This document shows positions 46,370 through 54,856 of a stretch of 64,000 bases of DNA, piece after piece. Source of the DNA: Verrucomicrobiia bacterium (GTDB taxonomy: Bacteria > Verrucomicrobiota > Verrucomicrobiia > Limisphaerales > JADLHS01). How positions within the stretch are numbered: the stretch's first letter is position 1; every line of letters starts with the position of its first letter. The translations under genes were made by a program, and so were the position numbers. The notes below the pieces were generated by a model. That model was given only the letters and a program-made list of their open reading frames with translations. It was not told the origin of the DNA and made no database searches. The stretch spans positions 62,001 to 126,000 of the forward strand of contig WYBW01000062.1 of the NCBI GenBank assembly GCA_011525685.1. The letters are read 5' to 3'.

Positions 46370-47755
46370 ATGAATCCGCCCGCCGCGTCTCCTCCGCTTC
46401 GCTTTGCTCACCCGCCCGGCTTCCGGGCGCGGCGCGGGCTGAACTGGGGCGCGCTGGGCTTGATGTACGCCTCGTATTACATGTGCCGGTACAATTTCCG
46501 GTTCGCCGGCCCGGGCATGAACAAGGAGTTCGGCTTCGACGCCGCCGACCTTGCGAACATCTGGGTGATCTGGTCGCTGGCCTACGGCACCGGGCAGTTG
46601 ATCAATGGGCTCATCTCTGACCGCACCGGCGGCAAGACCATCATGTTGACCGGTGCGGTGGGAACCATCGCCTGCAATTTCATCTTCGGCTTTTCCTCGT
46701 TCGTCGGCACGCTCACGACGTTTGGACTGATCGCGCTGATCAACGGTTGGTTTCAATCCATGGGCGCGCCGGGCATGGTCAAGATCAACGCCGCCTGGTT
46801 TCAACGGACCGAGCGCGGCACGTTCTCGGGAATCTTCGGCATCATGATTCAGTTCGGCCAGTTCACGGCCAACACCCTTTCGCCGTTCCTGCTGGCCGGA
46901 TTCACACTGACCTTGTGGGGCATCGGCACCTGGGTGGTCGAGCCGGGCAACTGGCGGCTGTTGTTCATCGTGCCGCCCTTTGTTACGGCGCTCATGGCGG
47001 TCTTCATGGCCTTTGCCGTCAAGGAAGAGCCGGCGGCAGCGGGCTTCCCCACCGCCATCGTGGATGAAATAGACAACAGCGCCGGCACGCGGGTCAGCGT
47101 CGCGGACACCTTCAAGACGATCTTTCGGCATCCGCTGGTCTGGTTTTATGCCGCGGCCTACGCCAGCACCGGCGCGGTGCGGCACAGTTCCGATCAAATG
47201 GCGGTCATGTTCTTCAAGGAACACCTGCTCATTGACATGAACGCCAAGCCGCTGTCGGTGCTGATCACCATGAACCTGATGACTGCCATGGCCATCATCG
47301 GTTCGATCGGAGCCGGCGTGATCTCCGACAAAATCTTCAAGGGCGCGCGCGCGCCGGTGGCCATGGGCCTCTATTTCATCGAGGCCACGGTCATCAGTTG
47401 CGCCGCCGTGGCGATGTTTGCCGGATTCATCAACCCCAGCACCCTTGGGGTGTTCTTGGGCTGCATGTTTTTGGTGATGACTTCCTTGACCGTCAATTCC
47501 ACCCACTCGATTGTCGGCGCCGCCGCGCCGATGGACATTGGCGGCAAGAAAATGGCCGGTTTTGCCGCGGGCGTGATTGACTCCTTCCAGTATTACGGCT
47601 CGGCGTTGAGCCTGTTCCTGTTCGGGAAATTCTTCAGCAAGTTCGGCTGGAGCGCCTGGTATCCGTTGATGGTGATGTTCGCGCTCAGTGGCGGGATCTC
47701 GATGTTCCTGGTGATGCGCAAACAGAAGCGGCTGGCGCGCGAGGCCAATCGCTGA
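46370..47755 (+). CDS. MFS transporter of the organophosphate:phosphate antiporter (GlpT/UhpT/UhpC) type
   Basis: A 461-residue permease with about 12 TM helices. The N-terminal MYASYYMCRYNFRFAGPGM is the family's first-helix signature. It is followed by WVIWSLAYGTGQLINGLISDRTGGK, with the conserved loop D-R. GWFQSMGAPGMVKINAAWF matches the GlpT fourth-helix region. Substrates of the family are phosphorylated sugars or glycerol-3-phosphate exchanged for phosphate; which one applies here cannot be told. Start at ATG 46370. It is monocistronic, divergent from the RCC1-HEAT pair. Confidence 0.88.
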   Translation: MNPPAASPPLRFAHPPGFRARRGLNWGALGLMYASYYMCRYNFRFAGPGMNKEFGFDAADLANIWVIWSLAYGTGQLINGLISDRTGGKTIMLTGAVGTIACNFIFGFSSFVGTLTTFGLIALINGWFQSMGAPGMVKINAAWFQRTERGTFSGIFGIMIQFGQFTANTLSPFLLAGFTLTLWGIGTWVVEPGNWRLLFIVPPFVTALMAVFMAFAVKEEPAAAGFPTAIVDEIDNSAGTRVSVADTFKTIFRHPLVWFYAAAYASTGAVRHSSDQMAVMFFKEHLLIDMNAKPLSVLITMNLMTAMAIIGSIGAGVISDKIFKGARAPVAMGLYFIEATVISCAAVAMFAGFINPSTLGVFLGCMFLVMTSLTVNSTHSIVGAAAPMDIGGKKMAGFAAGVIDSFQYYGSALSLFLFGKFFSKFGWSAWYPLMVMFALSGGISMFLVMRKQKRLAREANR

Positions 47756-47799
47756 ACTTCAGAAGGCGGGCGACCGCTTTCTGGGGGCGACTCCGCGAC

Positions 47800-48309
47800 T
47801 CAACCCAATGTCACACCTTCGCGCTTCAACAACGTTCGCTTCCAATCCAAACCGCCGGAAAAACCACCAATCTTCCCGTTCGCCGCGAGGACGCGATGAC
47901 AAGGGACGAGCACCGGGATGGGATTTGCCCCACAGGCACCACCCACGGCACGCAACGCGCGCGGTCTGCCGATGGCGCGGGCGACCTCTCCGTAACTGCG
48001 CGACTGGCCGGTCCTGATCCGGCGCAATGCCCTCCAGACCTGCTGTTGAAAAAAAGTCCCCGCCGACAAATCGAGCGGCGGCAACGGTCCGGCCGCCTTC
48101 CCGGCAAGCGCCCGCTTCAGGGCGCGTGCCGTCCTCCGATGCCAGGTCAGCACTTTCGGCAATGCGGCACTGAGACCGCTGCCTGCGCTGGCGGCGCGGG
48201 CGGACGGAAAATTGAGACGCGCCAATCCCCGGTCGGAATACCAAGCGACGAATTGACCCTCCGGGGTGGCGATGGACATTCGAGTTTGTTTTTGTGAATT
48301 GTTTCGCAT
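47800..48309 (-). CDS. Methylated-DNA--protein-cysteine methyltransferase (Ogt/MGMT type)
   Basis: A 169-residue suicide enzyme that removes O6-methyl groups from guanine. The acceptor Cys137 lies in VPCHRVL. The helix-turn-helix and arginine-finger region FQQQVWRALRRIRTGQSRSY and RAVGGACGANP are present. The N-terminal domain is short. ATG 48309 and ATG 48279 are both possible starts. It is convergent with the transporter gene. Confidence 0.92.
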   Translation of the reverse strand: MRNNSQKQTRMSIATPEGQFVAWYSDRGLARLNFPSARAASAGSGLSAALPKVLTWHRRTARALKRALAGKAAGPLPPLDLSAGTFFQQQVWRALRRIRTGQSRSYGEVARAIGRPRALRAVGGACGANPIPVLVPCHRVLAANGKIGGFSGGLDWKRTLLKREGVTLG

Positions 48310-48394
48310 CGGACTTTTCTATGCTGGCAACCGTGACGACCGGCGCACTTGGGTTCAGCTTGGAATCCCTGTCCACCCTCGCGCTGGGCAAACG

Positions 48395-48925
48395 TCACCG
48401 CACGCGCACGAACATGTAAATCACTCCCAGCAACATAAAGAACAGGAACACTGTGAACAGGATGAACCGGTTGCGAGCAATGCGCTTCTCCTTGCGCAAC
48501 GGGCGCAACCCCTGCACCCCGCCCGCTGCCAGGTAACTGACGAGCTTGGGATTGGTGGTGGTGGGTCCGCGAAACGCTTCGCGGACCCGTCCCAACAACG
48601 CCGGGAAGTCAAACTTCCGCACGCCCAAATCGTTGTAGTGTCCGGCGGTGGACGCGCGCTCGGACCGGGCCGTGAGCCGCTCCTGTCCCACCTCCTCGAA
48701 AATCGGCTCGGGCCGCGACGTCGTCGTGACCGTTTCGGCCATCGGGTCGGAGTGCGTAATGGTCGCGCCGTGCGGCACGGCGGTGGACCGCAGGCGCGGC
48801 TGGTTTTGGTTCCGTTGCAACCGGGCGTCCAGCCGCTGGATTTGCGCCTCCAGCGCGGCAATCTTCGAGTTCAGCACCCGCGCGCGATCGGAGATCGGAT
48901 CGGTTTTTCGCTTCAACCAGGCCAT
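48395..48925 (-). CDS. Tail-anchored coiled-coil hypothetical protein
   Basis: A 176-residue protein. A short coiled coil at residues about 15-42 (LNSKIAALEAQIQRLDARLQ) is followed by a disordered, charged middle (AVPHGATITHSDPMAETVTT) and a basic stretch (RPLRKEKRIARNRF). One C-terminal TM (FILFTVFLFFMLLGVIYMFV) has only a few residues after it. No family recognised. It is 90 bases after the next coiled-coil gene and probably co-transcribed; the shared layout suggests a two-protein membrane complex. Confidence 0.6.
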   Translation of the reverse strand: MAWLKRKTDPISDRARVLNSKIAALEAQIQRLDARLQRNQNQPRLRSTAVPHGATITHSDPMAETVTTTSRPEPIFEEVGQERLTARSERASTAGHYNDLGVRKFDFPALLGRVREAFRGPTTTNPKLVSYLAAGGVQGLRPLRKEKRIARNRFILFTVFLFFMLLGVIYMFVRVR

Positions 48926-49015
48926 TACTTCGAGTCTCGGTATTGGTCGCTTTCCAGGTCTAAGTCGCTCCGGGGCGGGAGCAAGATTAGGAGCAGGATT
49001 GCGATTAAGAAAAAA

Positions 49016-49690
49016 TCAGCGGTTCAGCAACACCACCACGAGCAATGCCAGCGTCGCCAGCCCCACCAGCGCCAGCGGCCACGTCAGCGCCAGTCCCAGC
49101 CGGCACAAGTCCGCAAAACTCCTCACGGCAAAGGGCGACACCTCGACCGGCCCGGTCTCCGTTTCACGCTTCGCGGGCGGCAATTCGCCCGAAAGCAGGG
49201 GGAACTTTATGCGAGCACCGTTCCACTCCATCCGCGCGTTCTCGATTGTGGTCAGGGCGCGTGTCAACTCCACGTTGAAATTCTCCTTGCTCCAGAACTC
49301 TTCACGGAGGGCCTCGACCTTGTTCAAGGCATCCCGAAAATCAGCGAGGGTCTTGGCCATCTGCTCGGCATCGCGGCGGGCATTGTACTCGGCCTCCTCG
49401 AGCAGGCCCACGCCGCGCGTCAGATGCTGGATCATTTCCTGGCGGCCGGTCTGGAACTCGTTCTGGCGCCGGCGCACTTCCTCCAGCGCGATCCGCTCGC
49501 GCTCCAGCTCCTCCTGGGCGCGCTTCAGTTCGGCCAGCTTCTGCTGCGCCTCGATCACTTTCCCATCCACCTCCTCGCGCGTGGGCGCACGCAGACCCGC
49601 CCCGCCGCCGGTGGCCGTGCTGGAATAAGGTGATTTGTGCGCCTGGAAATCGGTGTCCACAAATTCCGTGGTGTCGTATTCGGAAGCCAT
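49016..49690 (-). CDS. Tail-anchored long coiled-coil hypothetical protein
   Basis: A 224-residue protein. The N-terminal 35 residues are Thr/Ser/Gly-rich. Residues about 40-140 are a long coiled coil (IEAQQKLAELKRAQEELERE, LEEVRRRQNEFQTGRQEM). After a Pro-rich link, a C-terminal TM (LALTWPLALVGLATLALLVVVLL) ends the chain with two residues behind it. The bulk should face the cytoplasm. No recognised family. It is divergent from hemL with a 163-base gap. Confidence 0.65.
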   Translation of the reverse strand: MASEYDTTEFVDTDFQAHKSPYSSTATGGGAGLRAPTREEVDGKVIEAQQKLAELKRAQEELERERIALEEVRRRQNEFQTGRQEMIQHLTRGVGLLEEAEYNARRDAEQMAKTLADFRDALNKVEALREEFWSKENFNVELTRALTTIENARMEWNGARIKFPLLSGELPPAKRETETGPVEVSPFAVRSFADLCRLGLALTWPLALVGLATLALLVVVLLNR

Positions 49691-49853
49691 GGCGCGACTT
49701 TAAGCCCGGGTGCGGAGCGTGTAAAGAGGTGTGTTCGGTTCGAGTCTTCGGCTCGCCAATGGCCTGAACCAGGTGCAAGGCCCGCGGTCGCCGTTGCGAC
49801 GTTCAAACGCTTCAACGTTGTAACGTTCCAGCCCGCCTGGCTATGCTGCGCCC

Positions 49854-51260
49854 ATGATTTCGCGGGCCAAATCCGATGCGCTTTTCGCTGAGGCGCTCCA
49901 CTACATTCCCGGTGGTGTCAATTCTCCGGTGCGCGCGTTTCGCGCCGTCGGTGGCAAACCTTTCTTCGTCAACAAAGCCAGTGGTTGTCGCGTGTGGGAC
50001 GTGGACGGCAACGAATACATTGATTACGTCGGCACATGGGGGCCGGCGATTCTCGGCCATGCGCATCCCAGGATTATTGCCGCGGTCAAGGCGGCCGCGG
50101 ATCACGGCACGAGCTTCGGCATCCCCAATCCCGCCGAGGTCACAATGGCGAAACTGATCTGCTCGCTCGTACCCAGCGTGCAGAAGGTGCGCATGACCAA
50201 CTCGGGCACGGAAGCCTGCATGAGCGCCATCCGCCTGGCACGCGGCTTCACCAAGCGCGACAAGATCATCAAGTTCGACGGCTGTTACCACGGCCATGGC
50301 GATTCACTACTCGTCAAAGCCGGCAGCGGCGCGCTCACGTTCGGCCATCCCGACAGCGCCGGCGTGCCCGCGGATTTCGCCAAGCACACCCTCGTGTTGC
50401 CCTACAATGAAACCGAACCGCTCAGGGCCGCGTTCGCCGCGAACCCACACGAAATCGCCTGCGTCATCGTCGAGCCGGTGGCCGGCAACGCCGGACTGTT
50501 CCCGCCCAGACCTGGCTGGCTGGAGTTCCTCCGGCAAATCACCCGGGACAACGGCGCGCTGCTCATTCTTGACGAAGTGATGACGGGCTTCCGGCTCGCG
50601 CCGGGCGGCGCTCAGGAACGATTCGGCATTACGCCGGACCTTTCGACCTTCGGAAAAATCATGGGCGGCGGACTGCCGGTGGGCGCGTTTGGCGGACGGG
50701 CGGAAATCATGGATTACCTCGCACCGCTCGGGCCGGTTTATCAAGCCGGCACCTTGAGTGGCAACCCGCTGGCAATGGCAGCGGGCCTTGCCAATTTGGA
50801 AGTTTTGTGCGGAGTGGGAGATGTCTCGGAAATGGCGGCCGAAAAGAAGAGAGAGAGAAAAGGAGCTGAGGAGAGGAAAGCCGCCGGACGCGAAGTCCCC
50901 CCTGCTCCCTTCCCCCTTTTCTCCACTGCCACGCCGCCGACCTACGCCCGCCTCGAACAACTTGGCGCGCAACTCGAAGCCGGGATGAAGGACGCCGCGA
51001 AATCCGCCGGCGTGCCAGTCACCTTCAATCGCTGCGGCTCCATGTTCTGCGGCTACTTCACCAGCGAACCAGTATGGAACCTGGCCGACGCGATGAAGTC
51101 CGACCGCGAGCGGTTCCAGAAATTCTTCCACGCCATGTTGGAGGCGGGCGTGTATCTGGCCCCTTCACAATTCGAGGCCGGTTTCCTCTCCGCCGCGCAC
51201 ACGGAGGCGGACATTGAGACCACGGTCGCCGCTGGCGCGAAGGCGATGAAGACGCTGTAA
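49854..51260 (+). CDS. hemL: Glutamate-1-semialdehyde 2,1-aminomutase with in-frame insertion
   Basis: A 468-residue PLP enzyme that converts glutamate-1-semialdehyde to 5-aminolevulinate. N-terminal [17 protein letters not shown] and the substrate region [18 protein letters not shown] are canonical. The Schiff-base Lys is in [17 protein letters not shown] at about residue 270. The C-terminal [18 protein letters not shown] is intact. It is about 40 residues longer than usual: between NLEVL and [11 protein letters not shown] lies [20 protein letters not shown] followed by [10 protein letters not shown], which other HemL proteins lack. The frame stays open, so the protein may still fold. Confidence 0.93.
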   Translation: MISRAKSDALFAEALHYIPGGVNSPVRAFRAVGGKPFFVNKASGCRVWDVDGNEYIDYVGTWGPAILGHAHPRIIAAVKAAADHGTSFGIPNPAEVTMAKLICSLVPSVQKVRMTNSGTEACMSAIRLARGFTKRDKIIKFDGCYHGHGDSLLVKAGSGALTFGHPDSAGVPADFAKHTLVLPYNETEPLRAAFAANPHEIACVIVEPVAGNAGLFPPRPGWLEFLRQITRDNGALLILDEVMTGFRLAPGGAQERFGITPDLSTFGKIMGGGLPVGAFGGRAEIMDYLAPLGPVYQAGTLSGNPLAMAAGLANLEVLCGVGDVSEMAAEKKRERKGAEERKAAGREVPPAPFPLFSTATPPTYARLEQLGAQLEAGMKDAAKSAGVPVTFNRCGSMFCGYFTSEPVWNLADAMKSDRERFQKFFHAMLEAGVYLAPSQFEAGFLSAAHTEADIETTVAAGAKAMKTL

Positions 51261-51306
51261 TTGCCATTGGCAGACAGATAGAACCAACTCACAAACCGTG
51301 AACCGA

Positions 51307-52092
51307 ATGCACGAAATTGACTACCGGGTGCATGGCGACGCCATGCAGTTCGTCGAGATCGAACTCGACCCCATGGAGGCCGCGGTGGCCGAGGCCGGCG
51401 GCATGATGTACATGGACGACGGAATCGAGATGGAAACCATCTTCGGCGACGGCTCGCAGCAAACCAGCGGCTTCATGGGCGCGCTGATGGGGGCGGGCAA
51501 ACGCCTGCTGACCGGCGAATCTTTGTTCATGACCGTGTTCCAGAATCGCAGCCAGGGCAAAAAGCGGGTGGCGTTCGGTGCGCCATATCCGGGCAAGATC
51601 ATTCCAGTTCACCTCTTGGAGGTCGGCGGCGAGCTGATCGCGCAAAAGGATTCCTTCCTGTGCGCCGCCAAAGGTGTGAGTGTGGGCATCGCCTTCAACA
51701 AACGGATTGGAGCCGGCTTTTTCGGTGGTGAAGGCTTCATCATGCAACGGTTGCAGGGCGATGGCTGGGCGTTTTTGAGCGCCGGCGGCAACATTCACGA
51801 GCGCGTGCTCTCGCCCGGTGAACTGCTGCGGGTGGACACCGGCTGCATCGTCGCGTTCCAACCGAGCGTGGCCTACGACATCCAGTTCGTTGGCAAAATC
51901 AAATCCGCCCTGTTTGGCGGTGAGGGGCTCTTCTTTGCAACGCTCCGCGGCCCGGGCAAAGTCTGGCTGCAATCGCTGCCCCTCAGCCGCATGGCGGACC
52001 GCATTGTCTCGGCATCCCGGCGGACCGGACGCAAGGAGGAAGGCTCGGTGCTCGGCGGCCTGGGCCGGCTGCTGGACGGCGACAACTCCTGA
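51307..52092 (+). CDS. AIM24 / TIGR00266 family protein
   Basis: A 261-residue beta-rich cytoplasmic protein. The signature AEAGGMMYMDDGIEMET, the glycine-rich loops SGFMGALMGAGKRLLTGES and the C-terminal GEGLFFATLRGPGKVWLQS are typical of this family. The family forms a double-layer beta-helix-like fold; its role is unknown, with membrane-phospholipid and mitochondrial links in yeast. ATG 51307 is preferred over the GTG at 51298. It lies 46 bases after hemL and may share its transcript. Confidence 0.9.
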   Translation: MHEIDYRVHGDAMQFVEIELDPMEAAVAEAGGMMYMDDGIEMETIFGDGSQQTSGFMGALMGAGKRLLTGESLFMTVFQNRSQGKKRVAFGAPYPGKIIPVHLLEVGGELIAQKDSFLCAAKGVSVGIAFNKRIGAGFFGGEGFIMQRLQGDGWAFLSAGGNIHERVLSPGELLRVDTGCIVAFQPSVAYDIQFVGKIKSALFGGEGLFFATLRGPGKVWLQSLPLSRMADRIVSASRRTGRKEEGSVLGGLGRLLDGDNS

Positions 52093-52110
52093 CGAGTAAA
52101 CCGCGTAGAG

Positions 52111-52827
52111 ATGAACGGGCCGACCCTCAAACCGCGGCGCGCGTTCACGCTGATCGAATTGCTGGTGGTGATCGCGATCATTGCCACCCTCGCGGCCCTG
52201 CTGCTGCCAGCCTTGTCGCGAGCCAGGCAAAAGGCGCGGCAGGCGGCTTGTCTGTCCAACCTGCGGCAGACCGGAGTCGGCTTCACCCTGTATCAAACGG
52301 ACCATCGAGACCGTTTTCCCGAGCGGCGCGGCCTGAAGGTTCAACTCGGGTTTCGCCCTTGGAGCGACTGGCCTCCCTCGGATCCGCGCTCCGGTTGGGC
52401 GCTGCTCACGTTGAGCCACCACCTCGGCAACGACGACATCTGGCGCTGTCCGGGTCTGCTGGCCTCCACTTTGCAGCAAGCCACTCAAGCCGTGCAACTC
52501 GCCCGCCCGGAAAGCCCGTTGGCGCTGGCCACGTACTGGCTGTGGCGGTTCGACCGCGTCGAGACGCCCGTGCCGCTGGACAATTTCTGGAACAAAACCG
52601 TGGAGGTGGCGCTGGGCGATTTGCGCGCCGCGGGCAATCCCGCAGTGGGCCAGCCCGGTGGAGCGGCGGACGTGGAACTTGTGGTGGATGTTTACTTTCC
52701 AGTGACGATTCCCAGCGTGGCACCCGGACTTGCCGGCCGGGCGGCACATCCGCGCGGTCGAAACCGTTTGATGCTCGACATGAGCGCCGGATTCTTGCGC
52801 GACGCGAGGTTGACCGCCGCGAATTGA
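52111..52827 (+). CDS. Pseudopilin-like protein with prepilin N-terminus
   Basis: A 238-residue protein. The ten-residue basic leader ([10 protein letters not shown]) is followed by the prepilin site and helix ([20 protein letters not shown]). The soluble domain begins [21 protein letters not shown], the usual verrucomicrobial arrangement, but lacks a clear DG-H-S motif at the end. 18 bases after the AIM24-like gene on the same strand. Confidence 0.85.
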   Translation: MNGPTLKPRRAFTLIELLVVIAIIATLAALLLPALSRARQKARQAACLSNLRQTGVGFTLYQTDHRDRFPERRGLKVQLGFRPWSDWPPSDPRSGWALLTLSHHLGNDDIWRCPGLLASTLQQATQAVQLARPESPLALATYWLWRFDRVETPVPLDNFWNKTVEVALGDLRAAGNPAVGQPGGAADVELVVDVYFPVTIPSVAPGLAGRAAHPRGRNRLMLDMSAGFLRDARLTAAN

Positions 52828-52918
52828 CCGGCCCGGGTGACGGGTGGGATGCTGAGCAGAACTCGATGGCGCTTCCTTCCGTCAGGGTCGCTCGATTCAA
52901 CAGGGTGAGCGGGTGAGG

Positions 52919-53062
52919 GAAGATCCGAACTCCGAAAGCCAAAAGCCGAAAGAATTCCGAGATCCGAAGCCCGAGTTGCTTGGAGGCGCGAGCGTGCGCC
53001 CGGCGATCCGATTTCGGACTCCGACCTTCTTCCGGGTTTCGGTTTTTCGGATTTCGGATCTC
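52919..53062. repeat. Inverted-repeat element E with short internal repeats
   Basis: Two arms of about 55 bases in inverted orientation: AGATCCGAACTCCGAAAGCC on the left, and on the right the reverse complement of AGATCCGAAATCCGAAAAAC. Within each arm the unit AATCCGAA is repeated imperfectly. The gene-free gap 52828-53169 holds nothing else recognisable. Confidence 0.8.
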
Positions 53063-53169
53063 GACACAAGTCAACGGACGGCGTTCGACTTTGGAGCGGC
53101 CCTGTCCCACTGTGGTGTGCCGCTTTGACAGGTTGATGGCCTCACCTGAATTTGCTAGGCTCGGCGTGC

Positions 53170-54111
53170 GTGAGAACCAAAGCTGGGCTGGCTGGCTTCG
53201 CCGTCATCTCGTTGCTCCTGATGGCTGGCTGCCAACCGTCCCCACCCGCTGAATCCGTCTCCGGCACCATCGAAACTGATGTGGCCCGCGTCGCCTCGCG
53301 CCACGGCGGACGGGTCGAAAAGGTGCTCGCTCAAGAGGGCGATGCGCTGGCCACTGGACAGGTGATTGTGGAACTGGAGGCCGCGGAACTGGAGGCGCGC
53401 CGGGAACGGCTGGCGGCTCAACTGGCCGAAGCCGAGGCGGGGCCGCGCAAGGAGGAGATTGCCACGGCACGGGCCGAATGGGAAGCTCAGGTGGCTCAAC
53501 TGAACCTCGCTCGCCTGGAACGCCGCCGGGCGGAGGAGCTCTTCGCCACGCAAACCGCCGCCGAAGCCGAGCGCGACCGCGCAGTGGCTGCCGAGCAGGC
53601 GCTTGAGAAAAGCGCGGCCGCCGCGAGGAGTCGCTACGATTTGCTGCGCGCCGGCACCCGCCCCGAACAGATTGCCCAAGCCCGGGCGCAGTTGGGCGAA
53701 CTGGACACCCAACTTCGCGAAATGCGCATCCTCGCCCCCACGAACTGCGTGTTGGAAACCTTGAGCGTCAAAGTCGGCGACGTGCTTTCGCCAAACCAGC
53801 CCTTGGCCACGCTGTTGTTGACGAATCATCTTTGGGTGCGGGTTTATGTGCCCGGACCGTGGTTGGGCCGCGTGCGGCTGGGCGAACATGTCCGGCTGCG
53901 CGTGGACGCCTATCCGGGAGTGGATTTCGCCGGAGTGGTCGAACAGGTCGCGCGGGAGGCGGAATTCACCCCGCGCAATGTGCAAACTGTGGGCGAGCGA
54001 GTGCAGCAGGTCTTCGGCGTCAAGGTGCGTCTCGAAAATCCGGAAGGCCGGCTGCGCGCGGGCATGGCCGCGGATGTGTATTTTCCCAACCCGGATGAAA
54101 CGCCTCGTTGA
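53170..54111 (+). CDS. HlyD-family secretion/efflux adaptor lipoprotein
   Basis: A 313-residue periplasmic adaptor. The GTG start at 53170 gives a lipoprotein signal (LAGFAVISLLLMAGC) with lipobox MAGC. The lipoyl/barrel-sandwich halves are GTIETDVARVASRHGGRVEK and MRILAPTNCVLETLSVKVGD, flanking a long coiled-coil hairpin (residues about 70-180, rich in Ala/Glu/Arg). A beta-barrel domain follows (LWVRVYVPGPWLGRVRLGEH). It would join an inner-membrane pump (ABC or other) to an outer-membrane channel. No pump gene follows in this window; a methyltransferase overlaps the end by 17 bases. Confidence 0.87.
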   Translation: MRTKAGLAGFAVISLLLMAGCQPSPPAESVSGTIETDVARVASRHGGRVEKVLAQEGDALATGQVIVELEAAELEARRERLAAQLAEAEAGPRKEEIATARAEWEAQVAQLNLARLERRRAEELFATQTAAEAERDRAVAAEQALEKSAAAARSRYDLLRAGTRPEQIAQARAQLGELDTQLREMRILAPTNCVLETLSVKVGDVLSPNQPLATLLLTNHLWVRVYVPGPWLGRVRLGEHVRLRVDAYPGVDFAGVVEQVAREAEFTPRNVQTVGERVQQVFGVKVRLENPEGRLRAGMAADVYFPNPDETPR

Positions 54112-54760
54112 ACCGGAATTGATGTCGGCCGAGGACCAGGCCCGGGCTTATGCGCAAGCGGATTTCGCTCCGGCGCACGGGCTTTATCCGGTGTTGTTCG
54201 CCCGAAAATTCCCGGGCCGCCCTGGACGCGCCATCGTCCTCGACCTGGGCTGCGGCCCCTGCGACGTGACCATCCGGTTTGCCCGGGCCAATCCCGGCCA
54301 CGTGTTTCACGCCGTGGATGGCTCGGCGGCGATGCTGCGTCACGCGGAGCGCGCGGTGAAGGCCGCACGCCTTTCCAGGCGAATCAAATTGATTGAGGGC
54401 TTGATTCCTGGAGTACGGATACCTCGGCGGCGTTACGACGTGATTCTGTCGAGCAGCTTCCTGCATCACCTTCACGATCCGATGGTGCTGTGGCAGACAG
54501 TCCGACAATACGCGCGGCGCGGGACCCTGGTTTTCGTGCCAGACCTGCGGCGTCCGCCAACCCGCGCCAGCGCCCGGGAGTTTGTCCGGATGTATTCGAG
54601 CAACGAGCCGGAGGTGTTGCGCCGGGACTTTTACAATTCCCTGCTCGCCGCGTTCACACCCGCGGAGGTGAGAAAGCAACTGAAGCAGGCAGGTTTGAAT
54701 TCTCTCAAAGTTGAGACGATCAGCGATCGTCATCTTTTGGTGTTCGGCAGGGTGCAGTAG
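54095..54760 (+). CDS. Class I SAM-dependent methyltransferase
   Basis: A 221-residue enzyme. The SAM motif I is LDLGCGPCDVTIRFA at residues 50-64, the acidic loop is FHAVDGSAAML, and motif III is VILSSSFLHHLHDP. The substrate is unknown. It resembles ubiquinone/menaquinone-type or trans-aconitate-type methyltransferases only in general fold. ATG 54095 lies inside the adaptor gene (17-base overlap), which implies coupled translation. Confidence 0.8.
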   Translation: MKRLVEPELMSAEDQARAYAQADFAPAHGLYPVLFARKFPGRPGRAIVLDLGCGPCDVTIRFARANPGHVFHAVDGSAAMLRHAERAVKAARLSRRIKLIEGLIPGVRIPRRRYDVILSSSFLHHLHDPMVLWQTVRQYARRGTLVFVPDLRRPPTRASAREFVRMYSSNEPEVLRRDFYNSLLAAFTPAEVRKQLKQAGLNSLKVETISDRHLLVFGRVQ

Positions 54761-54856
54761 CGGCACAGGCCGCCAGCCGCTGACATCGTGCAATCTTCCA
54801 GCTTGCGGCGATGGGAAGGATGCGCGCTCTGCTCAAAACGCAGGATGCCGGTGCCA

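Noticed and set aside
49730..49765. GGTTCGAGTC resembling a tRNA T-loop
   Set aside because: No matching acceptor stem, D-arm or anticodon arm around it; part of a small GAGTCTTCGGCTC hairpin.
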